Shown: positions 25,635 to 34,829, numbered from the stretch's first letter. The stretch is 64,000 bases of DNA from Sulfomarinibacter sp963741385 (GCA_963741385.1 CAVUHO010000010.1:372001-436000), one strand, 5' to 3'. Made by a program: numbers and translations. The notes: generated by a model not told the origin, from the letters alone.

Positions 25635-26836
25635 TCTGGACGGTGGTGCGGGTCGGGCTGCTGCGGATGTGGCACGGGCGGACGGAGATCCTGCTCACCT
25701 TCGTGGTGCCGATCGTGTTCTTCACCGTTTTCGCCTTCATCTTCGACGAGCAGATCGGGCTCGGCAAATCGCCGCTGGTGAACCTCGCCCTGGTCGACCA
25801 GGATGGGACCGAGCTCAGCCGGCAGCTGCTCTCCTCCCTGGCCGAGAACGAAACCCTGCGTATCTTCTCTCCCGCCGGGAGCGGCAGCGGGCCCTCCGTC
25901 TTCGCCTCGATCGAGGAAGCGAGGGAACTCGTACTCGAGGGCGCCCTTCCCCTGGCGGTCGTCATTCCCGAGGGTTGGACGGCCTCTCTCACGACGCCCG
26001 GGGTGGAGGCCGTAGACCTTCAGCTCCTGGCGGATTCGTCGGACCCCGTGGCGACTCAGGTTGTTTCCGCCCTGATCCGGCAGACCTCCGGCCAGATCCT
26101 CGCCGAGCAGGCGCGGCAGCTGATCCAGACCGTTCTTTCCCTGTCGCCGGACCAGTTCGCCGCTTCTCCGATCGAGCGATACACGAAACCGGTGGGGATC
26201 GAGGTGGTCGATCTTCTCTCGGCCGACAAGGCGAACCCGGTCGTGTCCATGTATGCCGCCGGAATCGCGGTGATGTTCCTGCTCTTCGGGGCGGTGGGCA
26301 ACTCCGGAACGCTGCTCGAGGAGGAGGAGAACCAGACCCTCGAGCGACTGATGTGCTCCGAGCTGACCATGACGCGGCTGCTGGCTGGCAAGTGGCTGCT
26401 CATGATCATTGTCGGCATCGTCCAGGTGACGGCGATGTTCGCGTGGGCCCAGTTGGCCTTCGGTGTGGACCTTTCCGGCCACCTCCCGGGCTTCACGGTC
26501 ATGACGGTCGTCACCGCGGGCGCCGCCGCCAGTTTTGCGTTGGCCCTGGCTGCCAGCTGCAAAAACCGGGTGCAGCTGAATGCAGTCGCCATCATCCTGA
26601 TCCTCTGTATGTCGGCGCTGGGCGGCAGCATGGTCCCCCGCTACGTCATGAGCGAGACCATGCAGCAGTTCGGCAAGGTGACCTTCAACGCCTGGGCTCT
26701 GGACGGCTACATCAAGGTCTTCTGGCGGGACCTCCCGCTCGTCGATCTCGCACCGGAGGTCGCGGTCCTGGCCGCCACAGCGATCGTCCTTTTCATCATC
26801 GCGCGCCTGCTGGCCCGCCGCTGGGAGAGCTCGTGA
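25631..26836 (+). CDS. ABC-2 type exporter, permease subunit
   Basis: A 401-residue inner-membrane protein of the YhhJ/ABC2_membrane_3 type. One N-terminal span (EILLTFVVPIVFFTVFAFIF) is followed by a large extracytoplasmic domain of about 180 residues. A C-terminal group of five to six spans begins at MYAAGIAVMFLLFGAVG and contains the family segment EEEENQTLERLMCSELTMTRLLAGK. It is translationally coupled to the ATPase. A short-chain lipoprotein gene follows 23 bp downstream. Confidence 0.88.
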   Translation: MIWTVVRVGLLRMWHGRTEILLTFVVPIVFFTVFAFIFDEQIGLGKSPLVNLALVDQDGTELSRQLLSSLAENETLRIFSPAGSGSGPSVFASIEEARELVLEGALPLAVVIPEGWTASLTTPGVEAVDLQLLADSSDPVATQVVSALIRQTSGQILAEQARQLIQTVLSLSPDQFAASPIERYTKPVGIEVVDLLSADKANPVVSMYAAGIAVMFLLFGAVGNSGTLLEEEENQTLERLMCSELTMTRLLAGKWLLMIIVGIVQVTAMFAWAQLAFGVDLSGHLPGFTVMTVVTAGAAASFALALAASCKNRVQLNAVAIILILCMSALGGSMVPRYVMSETMQQFGKVTFNAWALDGYIKVFWRDLPLVDLAPEVAVLAATAIVLFIIARLLARRWESS

Positions 26837-26859
26837 GAGGTACAGGCTAGAATGTGCGC

Positions 26860-27330
26860 ATGAGCAACAACCAGAAACGACTCGTTTTGGTGCTGGCAGT
26901 CGTGACACTCTCCGCCTGTGCGTCGGCGCCGCCCCAGGCCCCTGAGTCCCGACCGCCCGGTACGGGACGCGTCGAGCTGACGATGACCGGGTTTGAGAGC
27001 GAGGAAGGGCAAGCCATGGTCGCGTTCTACATCGACGGACGAGGATGGCCCGACGGCGAGGAGGGCCTCTTCGCGTCCGCCGTGGTGCCGATCAGCGGGG
27101 GGACTGCCGTCACCACCTTCGAGGACGTGCCCGCCGGTCCGTTCGCGGTCTCGGTCTACCACGACGAGGACGGCGACGGCAAACTGGACACCAACCTGGT
27201 CGGCATCCCATCGGAGAACTACGGCTTCTCGGCCGATGCGAGCGGTGTGTTCGGTCCGCCGAGTTTCGAGGAAGCGAGCCTCGAACTCGCGGCGGGAGCA
27301 TCGATGCAGATCACGGTCCGGGTCCATTAG
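26860..27330 (+). CDS. DUF2141 lipoprotein
   Basis: A lipoprotein of about 156 residues. A lipobox LSAC lies at the end of the signal peptide, so the mature protein is expected to be anchored by Cys. The rest matches the DUF2141 fold: VELTMTGFESEEGQAMVAFY, FEDVPAGPFAVSVYHDEDGDGKLDTN and a conserved GIPSENYGFS. Its function is not known; the family is often found in carotenoid-producing bacteria. It sits between the ABC exporter and crtU, eight bases before the crtU start, so it is likely part of the same transcript. Confidence 0.85.
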   Translation: MSNNQKRLVLVLAVVTLSACASAPPQAPESRPPGTGRVELTMTGFESEEGQAMVAFYIDGRGWPDGEEGLFASAVVPISGGTAVTTFEDVPAGPFAVSVYHDEDGDGKLDTNLVGIPSENYGFSADASGVFGPPSFEEASLELAAGASMQITVRVH

Positions 27331-27338
27331 GAGGGTTG

Positions 27339-28847
27339 ATGGAACTCATCCTACCTCGTAAGGGTGAACACCACCGGGTTCCCTCGCAGCTGACCGCGGT
27401 GGTCGCCGGCGGCGGTCTCGCCGGAGTGGCAGCGGCGGTGGTGCTTGCCGAACGCGGCGTTTCGGTCGTCCTGGCAGAGCGCGAAGACTTTCTCGGCGGG
27501 CGCGCCGGGGCTTGGACCGACCGGCTCGCCAGTGGCGAGTCCTTCGAGATGGAGCGGGGCTTCCACGCCTTCTTCCGCCAGTACTACAACCTCCAGGCTC
27601 TGCTGCGCCGGATCGATGACAAGCTCTCCTTTCTCGAACCACTCGACGACTACCCGATCCTCGGTCCCGGCGGGCAGGTCGAGTCGTTCTCCGGTTTGCC
27701 GAACACACCGCCGTGGAACGTCATCGCGCTGACGAGGCGGACGCCGACCCTCGGCCTCCGCGACCTGATCGGCGTCAACGGCCCTGCAGCGCTGTCCATG
27801 CTCCGCTACGAGCGCGGTTGGACGTACGGCCGTTACGACGACCAGACCGCGGGCCAGTATCTCGACTCGCTGAGGTTCCCGCCGGACGCGCGCCGCATGC
27901 TCTTTGACGTCTTCGCCCATTCCTTCTTCAACCCCGAGGACGCGATGTCGGCGGGCGAACTGTTGATGATGTTCCACTTCTACTTCTCCGGCAACCCGGA
28001 AGGGCTCATCTTCGACGTCTCGAAGCGGCCGTTTTCGAAGTCCATCTGGGGCCCCCTGGGCGACTACATGGCCGGGCTGGGAGTGGACGTCCGGACCGGG
28101 TGCACCGTTTCGAGCGTCGCGAAGGGCTCCGACCTGCGGTGGCGCGTCGCGCTCGACGGGGAGACGGTCGAGACGGATGCCGTCGTCCTCGCCCTCACCG
28201 TCCCCGGGCTCCAGGCCGTCGTGGCCGATTCGCCCGACCTCGACGATTCCGGTTTCCGCCGCTCCGTCGAGGGCCTCGCACTGACCAACCCCTTCGCGGT
28301 GTGGCGACTGTGGTTCGACCGGCCGGCAAAACCGGACCGCCAGCCCTTCGCGGGCACCACCGGCATCGGTTCGCTCGACAACATTTCGCTCTATCACCTG
28401 TTCGAGGACGAGAGCCGGGACTGGGCTGCACGGACCGGAGGCTCGGTCGTGGAGCTCCACGCCTACGCGGTCGATCCCGGGATGACGGAGCCCGAGATCC
28501 GCAAGGACCTCCTGCACGCCTTCCACAGTTTCTACCCCGAATTTGAAGGCGCACAGGTTTTCGAAGAACGGTTTCTGATCCGTCGCGACTGCCCGGCCTT
28601 CTCCCCCGGTTCCCACGCCGATCGCCCCGGCGTTACCACGCCGCACGAGGGCATCGCCCTGGCCGGCGACTTCGTCCGCCTGCCGATCCCCAGCGCGCTC
28701 ATGGAGCGCGCCGTGGCGTCGGGCTTCCTGGCCGCCAACCACCTGCTCGCCCCCGCGGGCGTGAAACCTGAACCCCTCCGCTCCATCCCCCGCCGAGGCC
28801 TGCTGGGGAGGCGCTTCGTGGAGACACCCGAGAGTTGCATGCGATGA
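27339..28847 (+). CDS. crtU: CrtU-type carotene desaturase/methyltransferase (aromatic carotenoid synthase)
   Basis: A 502-residue FAD enzyme related to phytoene desaturases. The dinucleotide motif is GGGLAGVAAA near residue 25. The CrtU signatures MERGFHAFFRQYYNLQALLRR (residues about 68-88), FDVFAHSFFNPEDAMSAGELLMMFHFYFSGNPEGL and the C-terminal ALAGDFVRLPIPSALMERAV are all present. In Chlorobi, actinobacteria and cyanobacteria such enzymes turn beta-ionone rings into aromatic phi or chi rings. GGAGG precedes the ATG at 27339. The stop overlaps the Rieske gene (ATGA). With crtE, crtB, crtI and crtY nearby, a beta-carotene to isorenieratene-like route is complete on paper. Confidence 0.85.
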   Translation: MELILPRKGEHHRVPSQLTAVVAGGGLAGVAAAVVLAERGVSVVLAEREDFLGGRAGAWTDRLASGESFEMERGFHAFFRQYYNLQALLRRIDDKLSFLEPLDDYPILGPGGQVESFSGLPNTPPWNVIALTRRTPTLGLRDLIGVNGPAALSMLRYERGWTYGRYDDQTAGQYLDSLRFPPDARRMLFDVFAHSFFNPEDAMSAGELLMMFHFYFSGNPEGLIFDVSKRPFSKSIWGPLGDYMAGLGVDVRTGCTVSSVAKGSDLRWRVALDGETVETDAVVLALTVPGLQAVVADSPDLDDSGFRRSVEGLALTNPFAVWRLWFDRPAKPDRQPFAGTTGIGSLDNISLYHLFEDESRDWAARTGGSVVELHAYAVDPGMTEPEIRKDLLHAFHSFYPEFEGAQVFEERFLIRRDCPAFSPGSHADRPGVTTPHEGIALAGDFVRLPIPSALMERAVASGFLAANHLLAPAGVKPEPLRSIPRRGLLGRRFVETPESCMR

Positions 28848-29788
28848 AGAAGATCGTGAAGTTCGGCCCCGCCCTCCCACCGGTCGACGTTCCCGAGTCG
28901 TCCCGAGCACCGGACTGGCAGCAGGCCAGGCCCGGGGCCATCGCCCGCGCCCTGCAAACGGCGCTCGAGCGGCCCCACGGCAATTGGTACGTTGTCGACG
29001 CGTCGAATCGTCTGGGCGAGCAACCGCGCCGTTTTCGGATTGCCGGGAAAGACCTCGTCGCCTGGCGGGTCGGAGGCGAGATGCTGATCGCCCCGGACGC
29101 CTGCCCCCACATGGGCGCCTCGCTCTCCGAAGCCTGCGTGTGTGAAGGCAAGCTGATCTGCCCGTGGCACGCGCTGGCGCTGGGCAAGGAGGGCCACGGC
29201 GGGTGGAGGAGGTACGCGGTCTACGAAGACGGCGTGCTCACGTGGGTTCGGATCGGAGACGAGGTCCCCGGGGTTCCGACACCTGTGCTGCCGCCGCGGC
29301 CCACGCATTACCTGGAAGGGGTGGTGCGCCTCGAGGTGCGCTGCGACCCCGAGGACATCATCGCCAACCGGCTCGACCCGTGGCACGGCGTCCATTTCCA
29401 CCCCTACGCTTTCGCAACGCTGACCGTCCTCGAACTGAACGACGAGATGGTGAAGGTCCGGGTTGCCAAACGGCTCATCGGCAGCCTCTGCGCCGAGACG
29501 GATGCGATCTTTCACAGCCCGGAGCCGCGCACGATCGTCATGACGATCGTCGAGGGCGAGGGCAAGGGCTCGGTGGTGGAGACGCACGCAACCCCCATCG
29601 AACCAGGGCGCACCGTGGTCGTCGAGGCGACGCTCGCTACCTCTGATCGCCAGGGCTTTCGCCACGCCAGGAAGCTCCAGGGCCTCATCCGGCCCCTTAT
29701 CGAGCGCTCCGCCCGTCGCCTCTGGGTCGACGACGCCGCCTATGCCGAGCGCGTCTACCTCCTGCGCAACTCCCGCCCGCGGGATTAA
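28844..29788 (+). CDS. Rieske 2Fe-2S protein of the DUF5914 type, partner of CrtU
   Basis: A 314-residue protein with an N-terminal Rieske centre: CPHMGAS and CPWHALAL provide the Cys/His ligands near residues 86-110. The C-terminal half resembles a ring-hydroxylase-like (DUF5914) domain, with DPWHGVHFHPYAF as a likely second metal site. In actinobacteria DUF5914 Rieske proteins are commonly encoded beside isorenieratene synthase. This supports a shared step, perhaps hydroxylation or electron supply for ring aromatisation, but the reaction is not established. It overlaps crtU by four bases. Confidence 0.78.
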   Translation: MKKIVKFGPALPPVDVPESSRAPDWQQARPGAIARALQTALERPHGNWYVVDASNRLGEQPRRFRIAGKDLVAWRVGGEMLIAPDACPHMGASLSEACVCEGKLICPWHALALGKEGHGGWRRYAVYEDGVLTWVRIGDEVPGVPTPVLPPRPTHYLEGVVRLEVRCDPEDIIANRLDPWHGVHFHPYAFATLTVLELNDEMVKVRVAKRLIGSLCAETDAIFHSPEPRTIVMTIVEGEGKGSVVETHATPIEPGRTVVVEATLATSDRQGFRHARKLQGLIRPLIERSARRLWVDDAAYAERVYLLRNSRPRD

Positions 29789-29924
29789 CAGCCCGGGGCC
29801 GCCGTCGGAGACCGCCCGCTGGAATATTGGAAGGCGGACGGCAGGTTTCCCTATCCAGCAAAGATCGCAACGGTCAGTTCAATAGTGCAAGAACGACGCG
29901 GTCGTGGGCTCCAGGGGAAGAATC

Positions 29925-30878
29925 ATGAGTATCAGCATCGAAGGGTATGAGGGCGACTACGGCCCGCTGCCCGTCCGAAAACAGTCCCGCTCGCAGTTGG
30001 GGACACAGGACCTGCGGCAACGGGTGGAAGATCGTCTCCGAGAGCTGGTTCCGCCGGAAAACGCTCATCCGAAACGGCTCCATCGGGCCATGCGCTACAG
30101 CCTGCTCGCCGGCGGCAAGCGGATCCGCCCGCTGCTGACGATCCAGGTCGCAACCGATCTCGGCTCATCACTGTCGGCTGCGCTCGACCCGGCGTGCGCG
30201 ATCGAGATGGTCCACACCGCTTCCTTGATTCTCGACGATCTCCCATGCATGGACGACGCCTATCTGCGCCGCGGCGAACCCGCAAACCACTGTGTCTTCG
30301 GCGAGGACACGGCCATTCTCGCGGCCACCGCGCTGCTCAACCGGGCGTTCGGCGTCATCGCCGAGTGCGAACACCTCACGGCAACGACCCGGCTGGATCT
30401 GACCCGTTTGTTGTCGGAGTCAGTGGGCAGCAACGGGATCATCGCCGGCCAATTCCGTGATCTGCAGGCGCACGAGAGTTGGCAGAACAATGCGGCTCTG
30501 ACCGAGATGTACGCGCAGAAGACCGGGGCCCTGTTCGTGGCCGCCCTGGAAGCTGGCGCGAGAGTCGCCGGCGTCGACCAGGCCTGGGTGGTCGCCGTCC
30601 GTGAGTACGGAGCCAACCTCGGGCTCGCGTTCCAGCTTCTGGATGATCTTCTCGACACCTTCGGGTCATCGGAGGACATCGGCAAAGATGTCGGACAGGA
30701 CGCCGGGCACGAAACCCTGGCATCTCGCCTGGGAGAAAAAGGCGCCCGGTTAGCAGTTGATCGCTACCTCGATTCGGCTGCGTCCGCCCTCGAACCGCTG
30801 GGAGCTTCGGGCGTCGCGTTGATCGAACTCGCGCGTTCATACACCGAGAAGACCATCGAGCGTTCGCTGACCCTCTGA
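29925..30878 (+). CDS. crtE: Geranylgeranyl diphosphate synthase family polyprenyl synthetase
   Basis: A 317-residue trans-prenyltransferase. The first Asp-rich motif is LILDDLPCMDDA and the second is FQLLDDLLDTFG, with GGKRIRPLL near the allylic substrate site. It makes the C15/C20 precursor for the phytoene synthase encoded next door on the opposite strand. The chain-length region before the first motif (IEMVHTASL) is compatible with farnesyl or geranylgeranyl products, and context favours GGPP. The ATG at 29925 follows AGGGGAAGAATC. Confidence 0.88.
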   Translation: MSISIEGYEGDYGPLPVRKQSRSQLGTQDLRQRVEDRLRELVPPENAHPKRLHRAMRYSLLAGGKRIRPLLTIQVATDLGSSLSAALDPACAIEMVHTASLILDDLPCMDDAYLRRGEPANHCVFGEDTAILAATALLNRAFGVIAECEHLTATTRLDLTRLLSESVGSNGIIAGQFRDLQAHESWQNNAALTEMYAQKTGALFVAALEAGARVAGVDQAWVVAVREYGANLGLAFQLLDDLLDTFGSSEDIGKDVGQDAGHETLASRLGEKGARLAVDRYLDSAASALEPLGASGVALIELARSYTEKTIERSLTL

Positions 30879-30935
30879 AAACACCTCGATGAGCACGCGG
30901 TAGGCCCCGTGCACGACACAACCTGAGGGAACTCG

Positions 30936-31878
30936 TCAGGGAGTTCTCGTTCGCGTCCACAACCCCGTTCGCGGTTCGGAGTTCGGGCCCCTGCCCCACA
31001 CCCTCGCGGCCAGCGCTCCGAACCCAGCACCAAACACCAGCCTGAGCTTTCGCCCCTTACCGGTCGAAGCCCTGCCGTCCCACGCTCGCGGGTCCGCGCT
31101 CGAGAATCAACCGGCCGATGTCGCGGTAGACCGCATTGGCGGCCGCCACCGCCCAAGCCGATCGCGCGGGCAGCTGTGAGACGCCCAACCAGGACGAGGC
31201 GTAATAACGATCGGCCTCGGCCAGCACCCGCCGAACGACCTCGAAAACCCGCCCCCGGTGCACAGGGAGTTGGATTTCCCCGATCGGCACTCCGGCTTCG
31301 TCCAGCCAGTCCCGCGGAAGGTAGACCCGACCGACCGCGGCGTCTTCCATGACGTCGCGGCAGATGTTGGTGAGCTGAAAGGCGAGCCCGAGATCAGTTG
31401 CGCGGTCGAGGGTCGCCTCATCGCGCACACCCATGACGTAGGCCATCATCACCCCGACCACACCGGCAACGTGATAGCAGTACTCCACCGTGTTTTCGAG
31501 GCTGTGGTACTCGCGACCCTCGACATCCATGACGAAGCCGTCGAGGTGCTCGAGAGGATAGCGCTGAGGGATTTCGCTCTCGGCCACGACCCGCTGCAGT
31601 CCGGCAAAGATTGGATCGTCGACCACTTCGCCCGACATCGCGCGCAGCGTTTCGGCCCGCAGTCGCTCGACCCGCGCCCGGCCCTCCTCCGGTTCGAGCT
31701 GCGAACCTTCGAAGCCGAGCTCCTGGTCGTCAGTCTGGTCGTCACAGTGGCGGCACCATGCGTAGAGCATGTAGGCGCCGGCGCGGGTCCGGGGATCAAA
31801 TATCCTGGCGGCGGCGGCAAAGCTCTTCGAGCCCTTTTCGATGACGGATTGCCCGTGTTCAACCAGCTGATCCACCAC
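30936..31878 (-). CDS. crtB: Phytoene synthase, C-terminus frameshifted
   Basis: Condenses two GGPP molecules to phytoene. Both Asp-rich signatures are present: YAWCRHCDDQTDD and LGLAFQLTNICRDVMEDAAVGRVYLP. The main frame stops at 31057 after an atypical end (GPASVGRQGFDR). From about 31086 the neighbouring frame reads AWDGRASTGKGRKLRLVFGAG and on to a stop at 30936, which is the usual CrtB C-terminus. One extra base near 31084-31092 explains the break. Restored length is about 314 residues. The start is probably GTG at 31878 or 31875, with GAGGA from the crtI stop region serving as ribosome-binding site; the frame is open up to 31914. It is the last gene of crtY-crtI-crtB. Confidence 0.85.
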
Positions 31879-31885
31879 AACGTCC

Positions 31886-33382
31886 TCAGCCGTTCTCGCC
31901 GAGCAGGTCCGCAATCATCAGACCGGCCGTCGCTTTCGCCGAGTTGACCACGCCGGGCACCCCTGCGCCGGGGTGGGTCCCGGCGCCCGCGAAGTAGAGA
32001 CCGCCGATTCTCTTGTCCCGGTTGTGGACCCGAAACCACGCGCTCTGGGTGAGGATCGGCTCGAGGGAGAAGGCCGAACCCAGGTGCGAGTTGAGGACAT
32101 TCTTGAAATCGTCCGGGGTCATGATCTGGACGGTCTCGATGTCGGCCTGGAGATTCGGCAGGTATCGTTTTTCGAGGTAGTCGAAGATCCGATCGCGGTA
32201 GCGCGGCCCCTCCTCGCTCCAGTCGATGGGGGCGTTGCCGAGATGGGGGACCGGTGACAGCACGTAAAAAGCCTCACAACCCTCAGGCGCCACCGACGGG
32301 TCGGTGAGGGTCGGCGCGTGCAGGTAGAGCGAAAAGTCCTCCGCCAGACCGGGGCCGTGGAAGATGTCGTCGAGAAGGGGTTTGTAGCGCGGACCGAAGA
32401 TGATGTCGTGGTGGGCGATCTGGGTGTGGCGCCGACGCACCCCGAAATAGGCGACGAAGAGCGACATGCTGAAGCGCTTGCGCTTGAGCCGCGCGGCCTC
32501 GCGTTGGGCGTCGATGTTGTCGCTCAGCAAAGCATCGTAGGTGTGGACGACATCGGCGTTCGAAGCGACCGCGTCAAAATCGCCGTGCCACCCGTCAGCG
32601 GTCGTCACACCGGTCACCCTGCCGTTGGACGTGTGGATCTTGTCGACCGGTGCATCGAGACGGATCTCTCCCCCGAGCTCGACAAAGAGTTTGACCAGCG
32701 CCTGCACCAAGGCACCGGTCCCGCCCTTGACGAAGAAGACGCCCCAGTTGCGTTCGAGGTAGTGGATCAGGGTGTAGATCGACGACGAGGTAAACGGGTG
32801 TCCACCGACCAACAGGGGGTGGAAGCTGAAGACCTGCCGCAGCTCCTCGTCCTTGATGTACTTGGAGACGATGGAGTAGACGCTGCGATAACTCTGAAGA
32901 CGAATGAGCTGCGGCGAGACCTCAATCATGTTCCAGAAGTTGAGGAACGGAGTTGCCGCGAGCTTGGTGTAGCCCTCGTTGAAGACCTCTTCCGTATAGC
33001 TCAGGAAGCGCTGGTAACCGTCGACGTCGCCGGGGCTCTTGTCTTTGATCTGACCGACGATCGCGTCCATGTCGTTGGAGTAGTCGAAGGTGAACCCGTT
33101 CTCCCAGTAGAGCCGGTAGAACGGCATCACCGGCAGCAGTGTGAGGTAGTCCGACATGTCGCGACCCGCCGCGGCGAAGACCTCTTCGAGGCTCGGCGGC
33201 GCGGTGATGATGGTCGGCCCCCCGTCAAAGAGGTAGCCCTTGTCTTCATAGACGTAGGCCCGGCCGCCCGGTTTGTCGCGCTTTTCGATGACAGTGGTCG
33301 AGATGCCTGCCGCCTGCAGACGGACTGCAAGGGCCAGTCCTCCGAATCCGCTGCCGATGACTGCTGCTGTGGTTTGTTTCAC
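31886..33382 (-). CDS. crtI: Phytoene desaturase
   Basis: A 498-residue FAD enzyme that converts phytoene to lycopene. The N-terminal AVIGSGFGGLALAVRLQ motif and EKRDKPGGRAYVYEDKGYLFDGGPT follow the CrtI pattern, and the C-terminus has LYFAGAGTHPGAGVPGVVNSAKA, the bacterial CrtI signature. The GTG at 33382 is chosen because GAGGGAGC lies upstream and it forms a GTGA overlap with the crtY stop; the open frame continues upstream without family similarity. The CrtI type avoids the need for separate zeta-carotene enzymes. Confidence 0.93.
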   Translation of the reverse strand: MKQTTAAVIGSGFGGLALAVRLQAAGISTTVIEKRDKPGGRAYVYEDKGYLFDGGPTIITAPPSLEEVFAAAGRDMSDYLTLLPVMPFYRLYWENGFTFDYSNDMDAIVGQIKDKSPGDVDGYQRFLSYTEEVFNEGYTKLAATPFLNFWNMIEVSPQLIRLQSYRSVYSIVSKYIKDEELRQVFSFHPLLVGGHPFTSSSIYTLIHYLERNWGVFFVKGGTGALVQALVKLFVELGGEIRLDAPVDKIHTSNGRVTGVTTADGWHGDFDAVASNADVVHTYDALLSDNIDAQREAARLKRKRFSMSLFVAYFGVRRRHTQIAHHDIIFGPRYKPLLDDIFHGPGLAEDFSLYLHAPTLTDPSVAPEGCEAFYVLSPVPHLGNAPIDWSEEGPRYRDRIFDYLEKRYLPNLQADIETVQIMTPDDFKNVLNSHLGSAFSLEPILTQSAWFRVHNRDKRIGGLYFAGAGTHPGAGVPGVVNSAKATAGLMIADLLGENG

Positions 33383-34569
33383 GATGCTCCCTCTGTCTTC
33401 GGTGCTGCGCGACCGTTGCCCCCGCGGCGCGCCCCGAAAAGGCAGCGAAGGGCGGGGAGGACAGGTACCGGTGGTCTGCCGGTCAACACCCGGACCTTGT
33501 CGATCCATTTCAACCGGGCGGCGTAAAAGCGGCGGATCAGGGGGTCCGACAGACCGTAAAAGCGCTCGAAAACCCGGTATCTCTGTTCCGGCTCGGCGGC
33601 TTGGAAGAGCATCCGGTTGAGGAGCCGATAATAGCCGGTCCGGCGCCAATGATCTACCGACCGTCGCCGCGTCAGCTCGTGAAGCGCCCTGCCGTCAAGG
33701 TGCCGACCAGGAACAATCTCGTCCGCCAGCGCCACCGCATCGGGCAGCGAGTAGCCGGTGGTCGGGTGGAACAGGGCCGCCCGCATCCCGCTGCGGGCCA
33801 CCCCAACCGGACCCTCACCCCAGAAGGCGTCGAGATCGCCACCGAGGACGATCGGCAGCACCCCCGATTCCTCTCCGGTGATCGCGGAGATCTCCCACCC
33901 CCGACGCTCTGCGTAGGCGCGGATTTCCTCGCTCAGCGCCTCGCGTTCGAGCCCGGGCCCGTCGCTGTAGTACGTATCCTCGATCAGGAGGTCCCGAGCG
34001 GAAAATGGGAGGGAGTAGACAAACCGGTAGCCGTCGCGCTGCTCGACGGTCGCGTCCATGAGGATGGGGCCTTCGAGGCCGTGGTCAGCAGCGAGGCGAA
34101 CGAAGAGACCGACAAACTTCTGGAAGCCGACCTCGAGGTGGCGGCCGCCGGGGTCGCCGCGCCCGTCGATCACCGCCCGGGCCTCGATCTCAGTCCCGTC
34201 GGCAAGACGAACCCGGTCCGGAGAGACTTCCACCGCGTCGGCCTGCAAAAGGGTCCGGTCTCCGAGGGCCTGCCCGACGACCTCGTGCAGCCGGTCGGAG
34301 GACACCGTGTTGTACCCCCCGTGGATCACACGGTGACGACGGGGGAAACGCAGCTCGTGGGTGGCCCAGCGGTGAGTCACCAAAGGCTGGATCCACCTGA
34401 GTTGCGCCGGCGTCAGATCCGAGTCGTGAAACGACCAGGTGTGGTTTCCGCCGAGTGTGGCCCCGTGCTCGACAACCAGGAGCGGAAAACCCGGATCTTC
34501 GCTCAAGATCCGAAAGGCGATGAGGCTGTTCGCGAGCCCCCCGCCGACGAGGACGAGCCGTGCCTTCAA
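33379..34569 (-). CDS. crtY: Lycopene beta-cyclase
   Basis: A 396-residue CrtY-type cyclase that turns lycopene into beta-carotene. It has the N-terminal LVLVGGGLANSLIAFRI nucleotide fold, the CrtY hallmark GGNHTWSFHDSDL, and FHPTTGYSLPDAVALAD near the C-terminal third. The protein likely starts at a TTG (34569) that overlaps the stop of a 46-codon frame as TTGA. Its own stop overlaps the crtI start. The order crtY-crtI-crtB with overlapping ends indicates one translationally coupled operon. Confidence 0.9.
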   Translation of the reverse strand: MKARLVLVGGGLANSLIAFRILSEDPGFPLLVVEHGATLGGNHTWSFHDSDLTPAQLRWIQPLVTHRWATHELRFPRRHRVIHGGYNTVSSDRLHEVVGQALGDRTLLQADAVEVSPDRVRLADGTEIEARAVIDGRGDPGGRHLEVGFQKFVGLFVRLAADHGLEGPILMDATVEQRDGYRFVYSLPFSARDLLIEDTYYSDGPGLEREALSEEIRAYAERRGWEISAITGEESGVLPIVLGGDLDAFWGEGPVGVARSGMRAALFHPTTGYSLPDAVALADEIVPGRHLDGRALHELTRRRSVDHWRRTGYYRLLNRMLFQAAEPEQRYRVFERFYGLSDPLIRRFYAARLKWIDKVRVLTGRPPVPVLPALRCLFGARRGGNGRAAPKTEGAS

Positions 34570-34706
34570 GGTGTTGCCATTCGCGCCTCGATCGCGGTCG
34601 TGACCGCGGCGACGAGCCCCGTAACGTGTCGGCTGCGGAAAACGGCGACCCCGGGCGTCGTCAGCCCGAAAAACAATCTCAAGAGGAGAGGTTGATCCAG
34701 TCTCAT
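34566..34706 (-). CDS. Possible small leader protein upstream of crtY
   Basis: A 46-codon frame (MRLDQPLLLRLFFGLTTPGV...) ends with a TGA that overlaps the TTG start of crtY. No strong ribosome-binding site precedes its ATG. It could be a leader whose translation couples expression of crtY, or the remnant of a larger gene. There is no family match I can recognise. Confidence 0.4.
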   Translation of the reverse strand: MRLDQPLLLRLFFGLTTPGVAVFRSRHVTGLVAAVTTAIEARMATP

Positions 34707-34829
34707 AGTTGTTGATCGCGGCTCACTGTATCAATCCGCCGATGGTGCCGCAATGAAACCCGGCGCCGCCTTCGGTGCCAGGCCTGAGCCTCTCAGCCTT
34801 TCTCGGATATCATGGCCGCCGGAGCCACA

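Noticed and set aside
27045..27338. Upstream extension of the crtU reading frame
   Set aside because: It overlaps the DUF2141 gene and has no family similarity; the ATG at 27339 has a strong ribosome-binding site.
30973..31024. Inverted repeat GGTTCGGAG / CTCCGAACC as a terminator
   Set aside because: It falls inside the restored crtB coding frame, so the symmetry is probably chance; a smaller hairpin near 30928-30945 is better placed.
32318..33526. A 402-codon plus-strand frame opposite crtI
   Set aside because: The opposite strand encodes an unmistakable CrtI; this frame has shadow composition.
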